Shown here one piece after another: positions 36,355 to 43,870 of a DNA stretch of 64,000 nucleotides (the stretch's first letter is position 1; every line of letters begins with the position of its first letter). The position numbers and the translations under genes are program-made. Under the pieces are notes generated by a model. It was not told where the DNA came from and made no database searches. It was given only the letters and a program-made list of their open reading frames with translations. This DNA comes from Rhizobium halophilum (lineage in GTDB: Bacteria; Pseudomonadota; Alphaproteobacteria; Rhizobiales; Rhizobiaceae): positions 33,917 to 97,916 of the forward strand of contig NZ_JAKJHS010000012.1 of assembly GCF_021648825.1 (NCBI RefSeq), given 5' to 3'.

Positions 36355-36751
36355 CACAGGCTTGGTCTAGTTGTGCGGTATGGCCGTTATCCGGACGATG
36401 AAGAATGACACTCATCCATAACGAGGGGACAAAACCACTAGCGAACGCGCTGGATAGGCTTTCGACGGCCACGATCCCGGTTAGCGTACTAGGTCAAGCG
36501 TTCTCACTCACGGCCTATCGATGACGCTGAAACACTCTTTTAGATCGTGTTCCCTGTGGCAGCCGGTGCTTGCACGCTAGGGTGGATCGCTTATGACCGC
36601 CACAGGCAGCGGGCGCACCCCAGCGAATAGCTCCACTTGTCCCCATCCAACCCGAGGCAACCCTTCGGGTTTTTATTACCTGAGACCCCTCCACTATTTC
36701 CTGATACAGACCCCTCTTCGGCGTCCGACATGGACACCAAAGGAGGATAAT
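36355..36751. other. 397-base region without a gene
   Basis: I see no sustained frame or RNA. GGCAACCCTTCGGGTTTTTATT near 36658 is a short GC-stem followed by a T-rich stretch. It resembles a plus-strand terminator ahead of the next small gene. Confidence 0.4.
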
Positions 36752-36985
36752 GTGATCTCGCAGAAATTCATCGTCATCCCCTACAAGAAGAGCAGGGGCG
36801 GAATGACTCCTGGTGAGATCCGACAGGCAAGTAACGCAGTGACGGCCGAACGGATCGCTACTGCGATGGCTGATCGTCATCCGGGTGTCGCGGCATATTC
36901 CGTTATGGTTGACACCGAGACCGGCGACATGACGTCCCCCACCCTAATAGTCTCGTTCGGTGAGATCCCGCCTCTGGAAGATTGA
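36752..36985 (+). CDS. Small conserved-looking hypothetical protein (77 aa)
   Basis: A GTG start at 36752 follows a near-perfect AAAGGAGG ribosome site. The 77-residue product contains KFIVIPYKKSRGGMTPGEIR and VMVDTETGDMTSPTLIVSFG. It is a compact alpha/beta-looking protein with no signal peptide or membrane segment. The upstream in-frame extension to 36593 is not needed. The strong ribosome site argues that it is real; function unknown. Confidence 0.65.
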   Translation: MISQKFIVIPYKKSRGGMTPGEIRQASNAVTAERIATAMADRHPGVAAYSVMVDTETGDMTSPTLIVSFGEIPPLED

Positions 36986-37184
36986 GCCTGCATCATCTTC
37001 AACCGCGACGTGGCTTCGTGCTGCCCCTCTTGAGGCTCTAGCGGAACATTCCCTTAATCCCGCTGTTCCGGCAACGCGTCTCTTCTCGACGCTTGGAACG
37101 CGCGGCGACCATATGAAACCTCTGTTGGCTTGCACAAGCCGCGCGTTCCACCCCCTTGAGCTCTGCTGACCTAGCGGCTGCCTT

Positions 37185-37358
37185 TCAGTTTCTTTTTGGC
37201 ACGGCCACTGGCTGCGCCAGCCGCAAAGCGCGAAGCCGCTCAGTCTTCTTCTCGCGATCAGCCGCTTCCTTGTCGATGATTGCTAGTGCGGCTGCATCGG
37301 TGGCCGCTCGCTTCTCCACTAGAGACCGTTTCCTTGGGGTAAGTTCAGCGTCAGACAT
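37185..37358 (-). CDS. Small charged helical protein (57 aa)
   Basis: ATG 37358 follows AAGGAG. The product begins MSDAELTPRKRSLVEKRAA, continues through IIDKEAADREKKTERLRALR and ends in PVAVPKRN. It is almost entirely an amphipathic charged helix, similar in character to small proteins I associate with rhizobial genomes. In the +1 frame the last codons would read AKKKLKGSR, so the C-terminus may have shifted. Function unknown. Confidence 0.6.
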   Translation of the reverse strand: MSDAELTPRKRSLVEKRAATDAAALAIIDKEAADREKKTERLRALRLAQPVAVPKRN

Positions 37359-37639
37359 ACGAGCTCCTTCTTCTGAAGGAAGAGATAGGGCCCTCAGGTA
37401 CCAGGGAAAGGCTGCTGACGCTCAGGAACCATTTTCAGGGCATTGACGTTTGACCTCAGTCGCGAGGGCGTTTAGCTCCCCCTCAGCTTACCTCCCGCCC
37501 GGACCGCTCTCGCGAACCCCCCTCAGAGCCGCCCTTGCTGCCGGAGTCCCTGCCCCGGCTCTTTACATCAATCACGGCGTAAAGCCCGTCCCCCTCCCAC
37601 GCCGATCTCATGCACCATATGGTGAAGACGGCTGTCGCC

Positions 37640-37800
37640 GAGACGACGAGCCGAAGGCAAAGCTGGTATGGGGTTGGCCGCTGGAGGCGATGGCCGATCA
37701 TCTTGAGGCTGTCAGCCGGGGGGGGATAACGCGCACCTGATCAACTGCCGGCCGGGGCTGATGAAGTCGTGCTTCACTCGGTCTTCCGGGCAGCTTGGGG
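37640..37800 (+). pseudogene. Phage terminase large subunit remnant, frameshifted
   Basis: One plus frame gives KLVWGWPLEAMADHLEAVSR. After a run of eight G at 37718-37725 a second frame gives NAHLINCRPGLMKS, and the first frame then resumes as SVFRAAWGAAPG. In order these match the N-terminal ATPase region of phage terminases (GWxIEAxAdHLEAVtrGeIrxLLINvPPxxMKSxxxSVFWPAWEWGP). The Walker-A-like PPGxMKS is therefore split by frameshifts. Nothing longer survives, so the gene is dead and marks an old prophage. Confidence 0.65.
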
Positions 37801-38093
37801 CGCTGCTCCAGGATCGGCCATCGTTAGCGACGAACCCGGCAAGCGTCTTGCACCGTGCGCGGATCCGGTCGGCGTTCTGCTCTAAGTCCCGGCGCTGCCG
37901 CTCAGCCTCCCGCCTCGCCCTCTCCTCTCCGCTTTGCGCCGTCTGCGACGATGACTGACGCTGCACAGGCAGCTTCACGCTCATCGGGGGTCGTCATGGC
38001 GGCTGTTAACCATAGCCTCGTTTGCTTCATGTCTTTCAAGCCCAGCGCCCCTATAACTCCATTAACCGTATCGCTCTCGCTTGGAGGTGACGC
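37801..38093. other. Region between terminase remnant and the 104-aa gene
   Basis: Open frames here lie opposite or alongside the terminase remnant. The minus-strand frame at 37712-37984 has a coiled-coil-like EERARREAERQRRDLEQ stretch but a poor start. No confident gene. Confidence 0.35.
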
Positions 38094-38408
38094 ATGAGCT
38101 TCATTCTGCAAAAGCACCAGCGCCACGTTCTAGAGACTGTGGCCGCCTACGAAGCGCGAATAATAGAGATAGATGCAAATATCCGTCTCAGGTCGATGTC
38201 CAACGACACCAACATCGGAGAGCTCCGTCTTCTGCATCGCCTCAAGGAGGAGTGCTCCGGCCTCCTCTACCGCTACCAAGGTCTCAACGAAGGCTTCAAA
38301 GCTCTTGTTGGTGATGCCAGCGTAGCTGCTGAATACAGGAAGCCCCGCCCCAGACTAGTCCGGGACAGGGCTGTGTCCGTTGCCGCGACGGCGCTGATCA
38401 ACGCTTAG
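38094..38408 (+). CDS. Hypothetical helical protein (104 aa)
   Basis: ATG 38094 follows GGAGGTG at a good distance. The 104-residue product (FILQKHQRHVLETVAAYEAR, then LRLLHRLKEECSGLLYRYQG) is predicted to be mostly helical, with heptad-like spacing. It has no signal or membrane segment. Its end overlaps the convergent 54-residue gene by 11 bases. Function unknown; it lies in the prophage-like island. Confidence 0.65.
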   Translation: MSFILQKHQRHVLETVAAYEARIIEIDANIRLRSMSNDTNIGELRLLHRLKEECSGLLYRYQGLNEGFKALVGDASVAAEYRKPRPRLVRDRAVSVAATALINA

Positions 38409-38562
38409 AGGACCCGGCCTTCCGGCTCTGGCTATGCGCTCCGGTCGTTTTGGCATCATAGCCTTGACCGTAGTTTGTGCCGCCGAGGTGACCGCCACCA
38501 CTTGTATTGACGATCTGTCGCTCGGCGCGCTTCAAAAGCACGGCAGCATCTGTCTTCTTCAT
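38398..38562 (-). CDS. Small Gly/Ser-rich protein (54 aa)
   Basis: ATG 38562 has a GGAAAG element upstream. The product begins MKKTDAAVLLKRAERQIVNT and ends with a glycine-rich tail (SGGGHLGGTNYGQGYDAKTT) and a basic C-terminus. It is convergent with the 104-residue gene and overlaps its last codons. I recognise no family. The clean frame and composition make it more likely real than chance. Confidence 0.5.
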   Translation of the reverse strand: MKKTDAAVLLKRAERQIVNTSGGGHLGGTNYGQGYDAKTTGAHSQSRKAGSSKR

Positions 38563-38876
38563 GAGGTGTCTTTCCGGGTTGCCGAGATGAGAACCGCAGG
38601 CATTCGCTGCGTCCCATCGTCCCTCGACGGCTCTGCCAATGAATATGCGATCAGAGCCTAAAGCGACGGCAGCATTGCGAGCGCTGAAGATGTTCAGCTC
38701 TCATCAGCAATGCCGATGCTGTTGATATGGGGATTCCTGGCCGTCTTAACAAGCTCAGCTCGCCATCTGAATATCGTCTGCCTTCCCCCAAAGATCACTC
38801 GAAGCGGAAGCCGCCGACCTCTCTCCATCCTCTTCGCGAAGACGTTCACTGAAGACCTTGCGCTTGGGGCCGAGTT
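38563..38876. other. Region without a confident gene
   Basis: On the minus strand the frame following the collagen-like remnant runs through here with stops. The plus-strand 258-residue frame starting at 38710 is the antisense of that remnant. No independent gene is supported. Confidence 0.35.
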
Positions 38877-39180
38877 TCAGCGGCTCTTTTCTTTCCTGCC
38901 GCACAGATATGTTGCCATCGCCGGATACTCAGGCCTCACACGCCTGGTGGGAAGGGCTATGCCAGGAACGGACATCAGCAGCTTGCCCGTCGCAATACGA
39001 AACTCCGCCCCCTGCTTGACGGCAACCCCTTTGCCGGAGTTGATAACCCCGGCGCTGATGCGCCTCGATAGATCAATCTCACCACCAGAGGCGCGCCGCG
39101 CTCTTCCTTCTTGCCCGGCGGCCCTTGGAGACCAGGCGGCCCAGCCTCGCCACACTCTCCTTTGTCCCCTCGGGCCAGAC
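38877..39180 (-). pseudogene. Collagen-like phage structural protein remnant
   Basis: On the minus strand from about 39178 one frame reads GDKGECGEAGPPGLQGPPG, seven Gly-X-Y triplets. A second frame then continues with GAEFRIATGKLLMSVPGIAL and MATYLCGRKEKSR, which looks like the globular end of a collagen-like tail or host-contact protein. The two parts are out of frame, so the gene is broken. Gly-X-Y repeats in bacterial DNA of this size are usually phage tail fibre or spike parts. Confidence 0.5.
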
Positions 39181-39482
39181 AGGACGCAGATCACTGACGT
39201 GTTGCCACTTCAACAGACAGGCCCAATGAGGGCCACACGACCGCCGCCCGCTAACACCGTTATCATGAAGTTCGAATTCTCAGTCATTCGCGCCCCCCGG
39301 CTGCGAGTTCACCGCAACTTGCAACGTATGCGCTCCGAAGTCGAGAAGATGGCAATCCTGTTGTTCAGTTGCAGGTCTTCACTATGCGATGTCCATGTCC
39401 TTGGCCGCGACAACCACCCGCCCGTGTACCCGAGGAACATCATCTCCAGCCGGCAGTTCGGATGTTTTGCTGGAGTTCCCAA

Positions 39483-39845
39483 ATGAACGTCTGGTTTTCG
39501 CGGCTGATACTTGTGCTCCTTGCGACAGCCTTGATGGCCATCATATTCAGCATCGTCCTTCTGGATGACCGGCCGCGTGATCAACTGGAAGCTGATGTTG
39601 AGCTAAGGTATAAGAGATCTGAGCATGACCTTGTTGTTACGGACTCCCTGCGCAATCATCCCTGGCTGGGGCAAGGAACTTCGGTTGTCGAGAGCTCCGA
39701 CTGGTTCAAGGGGCTACTGTCGAGGGGAACATCTCTGTGCCTAAACTTTGATGTCGTAAGTTATCCAGTTCGTTTTCGTAGCCAGCCGGTCGTAGACCGC
39801 CCGACCTCGATAGTTCGTTTCTGCGGTGATCCAACGAACGATTGA
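39483..39845 (+). CDS. Possible single-pass membrane protein (120 aa)
   Basis: ATG 39483 begins a protein with an N-terminal membrane helix (LILVLLATALMAIIFSIVLL) and a soluble part of about 95 residues. The last 35 codons are antisense to the acetyltransferase gene, so the true end was probably lost or extends by chance. The ribosome site is weak. Possibly a truncated gene at the right edge of the island. Confidence 0.35.
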   Translation: MNVWFSRLILVLLATALMAIIFSIVLLDDRPRDQLEADVELRYKRSEHDLVVTDSLRNHPWLGQGTSVVESSDWFKGLLSRGTSLCLNFDVVSYPVRFRSQPVVDRPTSIVRFCGDPTND

Positions 39846-40190
39846 CCAGTTTTCCCGCGCGGCTATGGCGCGGACTCTTGCGATCAGGGCGTCAGCCGCT
39901 CCAGATCCGCGTGCCTCCGGAGAAACGTAGAGATCATCAAGATAGCAGCCGACCGTGGCCGATAGGGGCCTCGCAAACGGCCGGTAATGCGCGAGCCCTA
40001 TGACGAGACCAGTGGCATCCTCCGCGACCAGACCTCTCGATTCCTTTTTGTCGTCATGTAGCCAAGACCAAACAGTGCTTCTCATCTCATCCGTCTGCTC
40101 GACTCTGTAGAAGGTGGCATAGCCCTTGTACAAGAGGTCCCACTGATCGCGGTCCGACTGGCAGACATCCCTTACGACTGGAGTGATCAT
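39741..40190 (-). CDS. GNAT-family N-acetyltransferase
   Basis: A 149-residue acetyltransferase. The acetyl-CoA motif A is LDDLYVSPEARGSGAADALI (the R/Q-x2-G-x-G/A loop), followed by a C-terminal segment VRWITAETNYRGRAVYDRLA. The start at ATG 40188-40190 drops seven residues from a longer frame. The acceptor substrate is unknown. It stands alone at the right edge of the decayed island. Confidence 0.85.
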   Translation of the reverse strand: MITPVVRDVCQSDRDQWDLLYKGYATFYRVEQTDEMRSTVWSWLHDDKKESRGLVAEDATGLVIGLAHYRPFARPLSATVGCYLDDLYVSPEARGSGAADALIARVRAIAARENWSIVRWITAETNYRGRAVYDRLATKTNWITYDIKV

Positions 40191-40481
40191 AGTCTTCGTT
40201 CCTTTAACCAACTTAGTACTAGGTGAAAGCCATCAAACGTGCGCTGACCAAGCCTACTGTGTAATCCCGCCCAAAGCGGCCCACTGCGGGAGTAGTTCTG
40301 CCACAGCCAGCCTTCTCGATCTACGCTTCTGCCTGCGTTCGCAATCTATGTCCTGGCGCAATACCCTGAGCTCGGATCGGCCGCCGGCCCCAGGCGGCCG
40401 CTACGTGGACAACTAGATAGCGGCGATTGTCGACCGGCTCGACGTGAACAAGCCGGTGATTGGCGCAGCAGCCGCCAACAC

Positions 40482-41228
40482 TCAAACGTGCTGACCACCG
40501 TTGATGTGAACCTCCGCCCCATTGATGTATGATGATGACGCGTCGCAAAGGAAATAGATTGTCTCCGCAACTTCACGTGGCTCGCCCAATCTCCCCATCG
40601 GCACTTCTGCCGCAACCAGCTCATTTGTGCCGGGTGACAGGATCGACGTACCGATCTCGCCGGGTGCGATAGCGTTCGCTCGAATGCCCCGGGGCCCAAA
40701 TTCAAAGGCCATTTCCCGCGTCAGCGACCCAAGGGCGGCCTTGGATGCTGCATAAGCAACACCGGCGAAAGGATGGACACGCGACCCTGCGATTGACGTG
40801 ACGTTGACGATCGATCCTTTGGCCGCTTCGAGCTCCGGCAGAAGCGCGCGAGCGATCAGTGCCGTTGCGACAAGATTGACGTTAAGCACCTGTGTCCAGA
40901 CCTCAGCACTGGTATTTGTTATGCCTAGCCGGCCTGATCCCGCTGCTTTCGGTGAGATGCCGGCATTGTTGACGAGCGCATGTAACCTGCCGTCCGGCAG
41001 ACGCTCGCGGACCGACTGTGCCAGTCGGTCGATCTGTGTCAGGTCTCCTAGGTCGGCTTGAATATGGCTATCTCGACCGGACTGCCAGGAGCATTCCTCC
41101 GAGAAAGGTTGTCGTGACACGGTGAGAACCCGCCAGCCCTTCGTCATGAACAACTTGACCGTCGCGTGACCGATACCCCGGCTCGCTCCAGTCAGCAACA
41201 TGTATTGCGTTTCTTGGGTTATGAGCAC
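40482..41228 (-). CDS. Short-chain dehydrogenase/reductase (FabG-like)
   Basis: An SDR with the cofactor motif TGASRGIG, the NNAG strand, catalytic Ser in NVTSIAGS and Tyr-x3-Lys in AYAASKAALG, and the C-terminal GGQHV end. The start is uncertain. AAGGAG precedes a GTG (41228) by only one or two bases and an ATA by seven, and an ATG at 41201 has no ribosome site. The protein is 240-248 residues in any case, normal for the family. It follows the thiamine-diphosphate enzyme on the same strand after about 85 bases and probably shares its operon. Confidence 0.87.
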   Translation of the reverse strand: MLITQETQYMLLTGASRGIGHATVKLFMTKGWRVLTVSRQPFSEECSWQSGRDSHIQADLGDLTQIDRLAQSVRERLPDGRLHALVNNAGISPKAAGSGRLGITNTSAEVWTQVLNVNLVATALIARALLPELEAAKGSIVNVTSIAGSRVHPFAGVAYAASKAALGSLTREMAFEFGPRGIRANAIAPGEIGTSILSPGTNELVAAEVPMGRLGEPREVAETIYFLCDASSSYINGAEVHINGGQHV

Positions 41229-41314
41229 TCTCCTTGGATAATCATCGCAACGCGATTGCCGAGGCAGGCGGTCTTGCCCCACCCTTCACCTGGCCCGTCG
41301 GGCATCGCCGCATT

Positions 41315-42892
41315 TCAGGGTTCAGAGGGCGTAACGACGATGAGCGTCGGCCCGTCTTCCCTAAGTGCTGCAGCAAAAGCAGCATTGAACGTCTCCAAAT
41401 TGTCGACCTTGGTCGTTGAGACGCCCATCCCTTCTCCTAGTCGCACCCAGTCCAGATCGGGCTTGTCCAGGTCGATCATGGCGATGGCGTTCGGCCCGGG
41501 GACGCCAAATCCAACATTGGCAAACTCGTGGTGAAGCGTTGCATAGGAGCCGTTGGCCAGTAGCACCGTCACCACATTGGCCCGCTCCCGCGCCTGCGTC
41601 CACAGCGCTTGTAGGGTGTACATCGCGCTACCGTCGGCCTGCAGGCATACGGTTTTCCGGTACGGCGCGGCAATTGCTGCGCCAGCGGCAAGCGGGAGAC
41701 CCATACCAATCGAACCGCCAGTGAGTTGGAGATGATCATGGGGCGCCGTATGCCGCAAAGCTGGAAGGAGCTTGAAGCTGGCACTGATCGACTCATCAAC
41801 GAGGATTGCGTCGTCAGGAAGTAGGGCAGAGATCGATGTCCCGAGCCCTTCTAGCGTCATGGAGCCCCTTCCGAGCTGGCGGGCTCCTCGACCGAGATGC
41901 AGGGCCTTCGAAGGGGCTTTAGAGGCGCCGAGGTAGTCTGCAAGCGCATCAAGGAACGTCGCAACGTCGCAAGCGCTAGCAACGAGCGTAAATTTCTCGG
42001 CCTCTGGCGGCAAGACGAGGCTCGGCTTGCCGGGGTACGCGAAGAACGCAACTGGCTCCGCCATGCCGCAGAAGACGGCATGGCGGACCTCGCAAAGTGC
42101 CTCCAAAGCGCGATCGATAACATAAGGCACACGCTCGACCCCCACCGCTCCAGCACCCCCTCGCGCGCGGGCTGCGCTGGTGGGGCCAATAAGCCGACAG
42201 CCGGTTTCCTCCGCGATACGCCCTGCAGCTGTTAATCCCGGTTCGAGCAGCCCAGGGCCGCCGATGAAAAGCGCCGCACCATCCTGTCGCAGCATCGCTG
42301 CAGCCTGTGCGAGGGCGACCTCGTCGACAGTGACTGTCGCAGACGGGGCAGCGGCAACTGCGGGCTGCCCCCCCGAACTCCATGCGACGTCTGCCGGCAC
42401 GATCAAGGTAGCCACGGCTCCTCCGCCGATCTTCGATGCCACTACTGCGGCGGCGACATCACCTCCCAAGTGTGTCGCGTTCGTGCTCGTGCGCAACCAG
42501 TGCGACACCGGCTTGGCAAGACCCTCGATGTCACTTGTTAGCGGTGCATCGTACTGCCGGTGATATGTCGCGTGATCGCCGACAATCGACAGCATCGGCG
42601 TGCCCGCCTTTCGGGCGTTGTGGAGGTTGGCAATGCCGTTTGCCAACCCCGGTCCAAGGTGGAGGAGAGACGCTGCCGGCCGACCGGTCATGCGGGCGTA
42701 GCCGTCCGCCGCTCCCGTCACCACCCCTTCGAAAAGACCAAGTACGCAGCGCATCTGGCTGTAGCGGTCAAGCGCGCCGACGAGGTGCATCTCCGACGTG
42801 CCCGGGTTGGCGAAGCATGTATCGATCCCGGCGCCAAGCAAGGTCTCCACTAGGCTTTCCGCACCGTTGAGCTGGTTTGAATGCGCGTCCAT
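41315..42892 (-). CDS. Thiamine-diphosphate-dependent enzyme, acetolactate-synthase-like
   Basis: A 525-residue TPP enzyme. The N-terminal Pyr domain has CFANPGTSEMHLVGALD and the catalytic Glu in LGLFEGVVTGAADGYARMTG. The C-terminal PP domain has GGSIGMGLPLAAGAAIA and ADGSAMYTLQALWTQ with the Mg/TPP motif (ADGS... LLANGSYA). It belongs to the group annotated as acetolactate synthase large-subunit-like or benzoylformate-decarboxylase-like. It lacks a regulatory-subunit partner here, so a catabolic decarboxylase or ligase is more likely than branched-chain synthesis. GGAGG precedes the ATG. Confidence 0.85.
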   Translation of the reverse strand: MDAHSNQLNGAESLVETLLGAGIDTCFANPGTSEMHLVGALDRYSQMRCVLGLFEGVVTGAADGYARMTGRPAASLLHLGPGLANGIANLHNARKAGTPMLSIVGDHATYHRQYDAPLTSDIEGLAKPVSHWLRTSTNATHLGGDVAAAVVASKIGGGAVATLIVPADVAWSSGGQPAVAAAPSATVTVDEVALAQAAAMLRQDGAALFIGGPGLLEPGLTAAGRIAEETGCRLIGPTSAARARGGAGAVGVERVPYVIDRALEALCEVRHAVFCGMAEPVAFFAYPGKPSLVLPPEAEKFTLVASACDVATFLDALADYLGASKAPSKALHLGRGARQLGRGSMTLEGLGTSISALLPDDAILVDESISASFKLLPALRHTAPHDHLQLTGGSIGMGLPLAAGAAIAAPYRKTVCLQADGSAMYTLQALWTQARERANVVTVLLANGSYATLHHEFANVGFGVPGPNAIAMIDLDKPDLDWVRLGEGMGVSTTKVDNLETFNAAFAAALREDGPTLIVVTPSEP

Positions 42893-42911
42893 GGTGGCTT
42901 CGGCCTCCGTT

Positions 42912-43718
42912 TCAGATTATCTTGCGGCCGATGGCACGCGATGCCTCGCGCAGAAGAGCGACGTTGCGCTGGAGTTCCGACCTGAGGGGTTCCGTTAATC
43001 CCGATATGCTGAGAGCTCCGGCCAACTTGTCGTCACGGTCAAAAATTGGAACGCCGAGGCCGGCCAGACCGAGCACGAAATCGTCGACCGCGAACTCGTA
43101 GCCCTGCTCGTGAATGCGTTGCGCTTCCCTTCGAAGAGTTGGCGGGTCAGTTACGCTGGCAGATGTTCTTTTCAGCAGCGGCTGAGACAGCGCGCGCTCC
43201 TGGTCCTCAGGTGACATATAGGCGAGAAGCACGCGGGGTCCGCCGCCGCAGTTCAAGGTGGTGCGGGCACCGACAGTGAACCATGGCGCGTCGACACTAG
43301 GGACGGAAGCGCGGACCCGTTCGACGCACAGTCCCATTCCGTCGTGAGGTATCCAAAGAAAGGATGTCCCGCCTACCCGGTCAGCCAGGTCGCCAAGATA
43401 GGGAGCTGCGACCTCCCGCAGATCCCGCCCGGTCTCAACCGCAGACGCGATTTCGAGCACTCCAACGGTCAGCGAATAAAGACCGCTGCGGGTGTCGTGC
43501 TCTACGATGCCGGAGGCTTGGAGTGTGTAGAGAAGCCGGCGCGCCGTGCTTTTATCAAGCCCAGAGGCTTGGGCAAGCTCGGTCAGGGTTCGTCTTGGAA
43601 GAGAAGCTGAGAACGCGCGTAACAAGTCGACGCCGCGCTCCAGTGCTCTAACGACAGGTACCCCCGGCTTAGCTTCAAGCCTCATCCTCTCAATTTCTCG
43701 AGATCCGCTACTGTTCAT
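42912..43718 (-). CDS. IclR-family transcriptional regulator
   Basis: A 268-residue regulator with an N-terminal winged HTH (RTLTELAQASGLDKSTARRL) and a C-terminal IclR effector domain (FLWIPHDGMGLCVERVRAS, YEFAVDDFVLGLAGLGVPIF). The ATG at 43716-43718 is preferred because the earlier ATG at 43760 would put coding sequence over a strong dyad in the control region. It is next to the TPP-enzyme/SDR genes on the same strand and divergent from the ABC-transporter operon at 43871, and probably controls both. Confidence 0.88.
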   Translation of the reverse strand: MNSSGSREIERMRLEAKPGVPVVRALERGVDLLRAFSASLPRRTLTELAQASGLDKSTARRLLYTLQASGIVEHDTRSGLYSLTVGVLEIASAVETGRDLREVAAPYLGDLADRVGGTSFLWIPHDGMGLCVERVRASVPSVDAPWFTVGARTTLNCGGGPRVLLAYMSPEDQERALSQPLLKRTSASVTDPPTLRREAQRIHEQGYEFAVDDFVLGLAGLGVPIFDRDDKLAGALSISGLTEPLRSELQRNVALLREASRAIGRKII

Positions 43719-43734
43719 GCAAGATACTTCATCT

Positions 43735-43770
43735 GTGTCATCAGATGATATAGCTATCATCGGTTGACAC
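43735..43770. promoter_or_regulatory. Nested inverted repeats in the IclR/transporter divergent region
   Basis: GTGTCA (43735-43740) pairs with TGACAC (43765-43770), and inside them GATGATA-TAGC-TATCATC (43744-43761) is a perfect seven-base dyad. They lie between the IclR gene and the divergent transporter operon, as expected for an IclR operator and promoter overlap. Assignment is by position and symmetry. Confidence 0.5.
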
Positions 43771-43870
43771 GGGTGTCCACCATTGCTCTACTCGAAAGGT
43801 CAGGCTGACAAGACCGGGAAACGGCTGCACGCCACAGGGAACGATCGCGATAAACTGGAGATGGAATCCG

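Noticed and set aside
38710..39486. 258-codon plus-strand open frame in the island
   Set aside because: It is antisense to the collagen-like minus-strand remnant, has unusual composition and no ribosome site.
40417..40494. Short plus-strand frame (IAAIVDRLDVNKPVIGAAAA) resembling the end of an Asp/Glu racemase or maleate isomerase
   Set aside because: Only about 25 residues fit, a stop lies just upstream and the end overlaps the SDR gene on the other strand. Too short to call.
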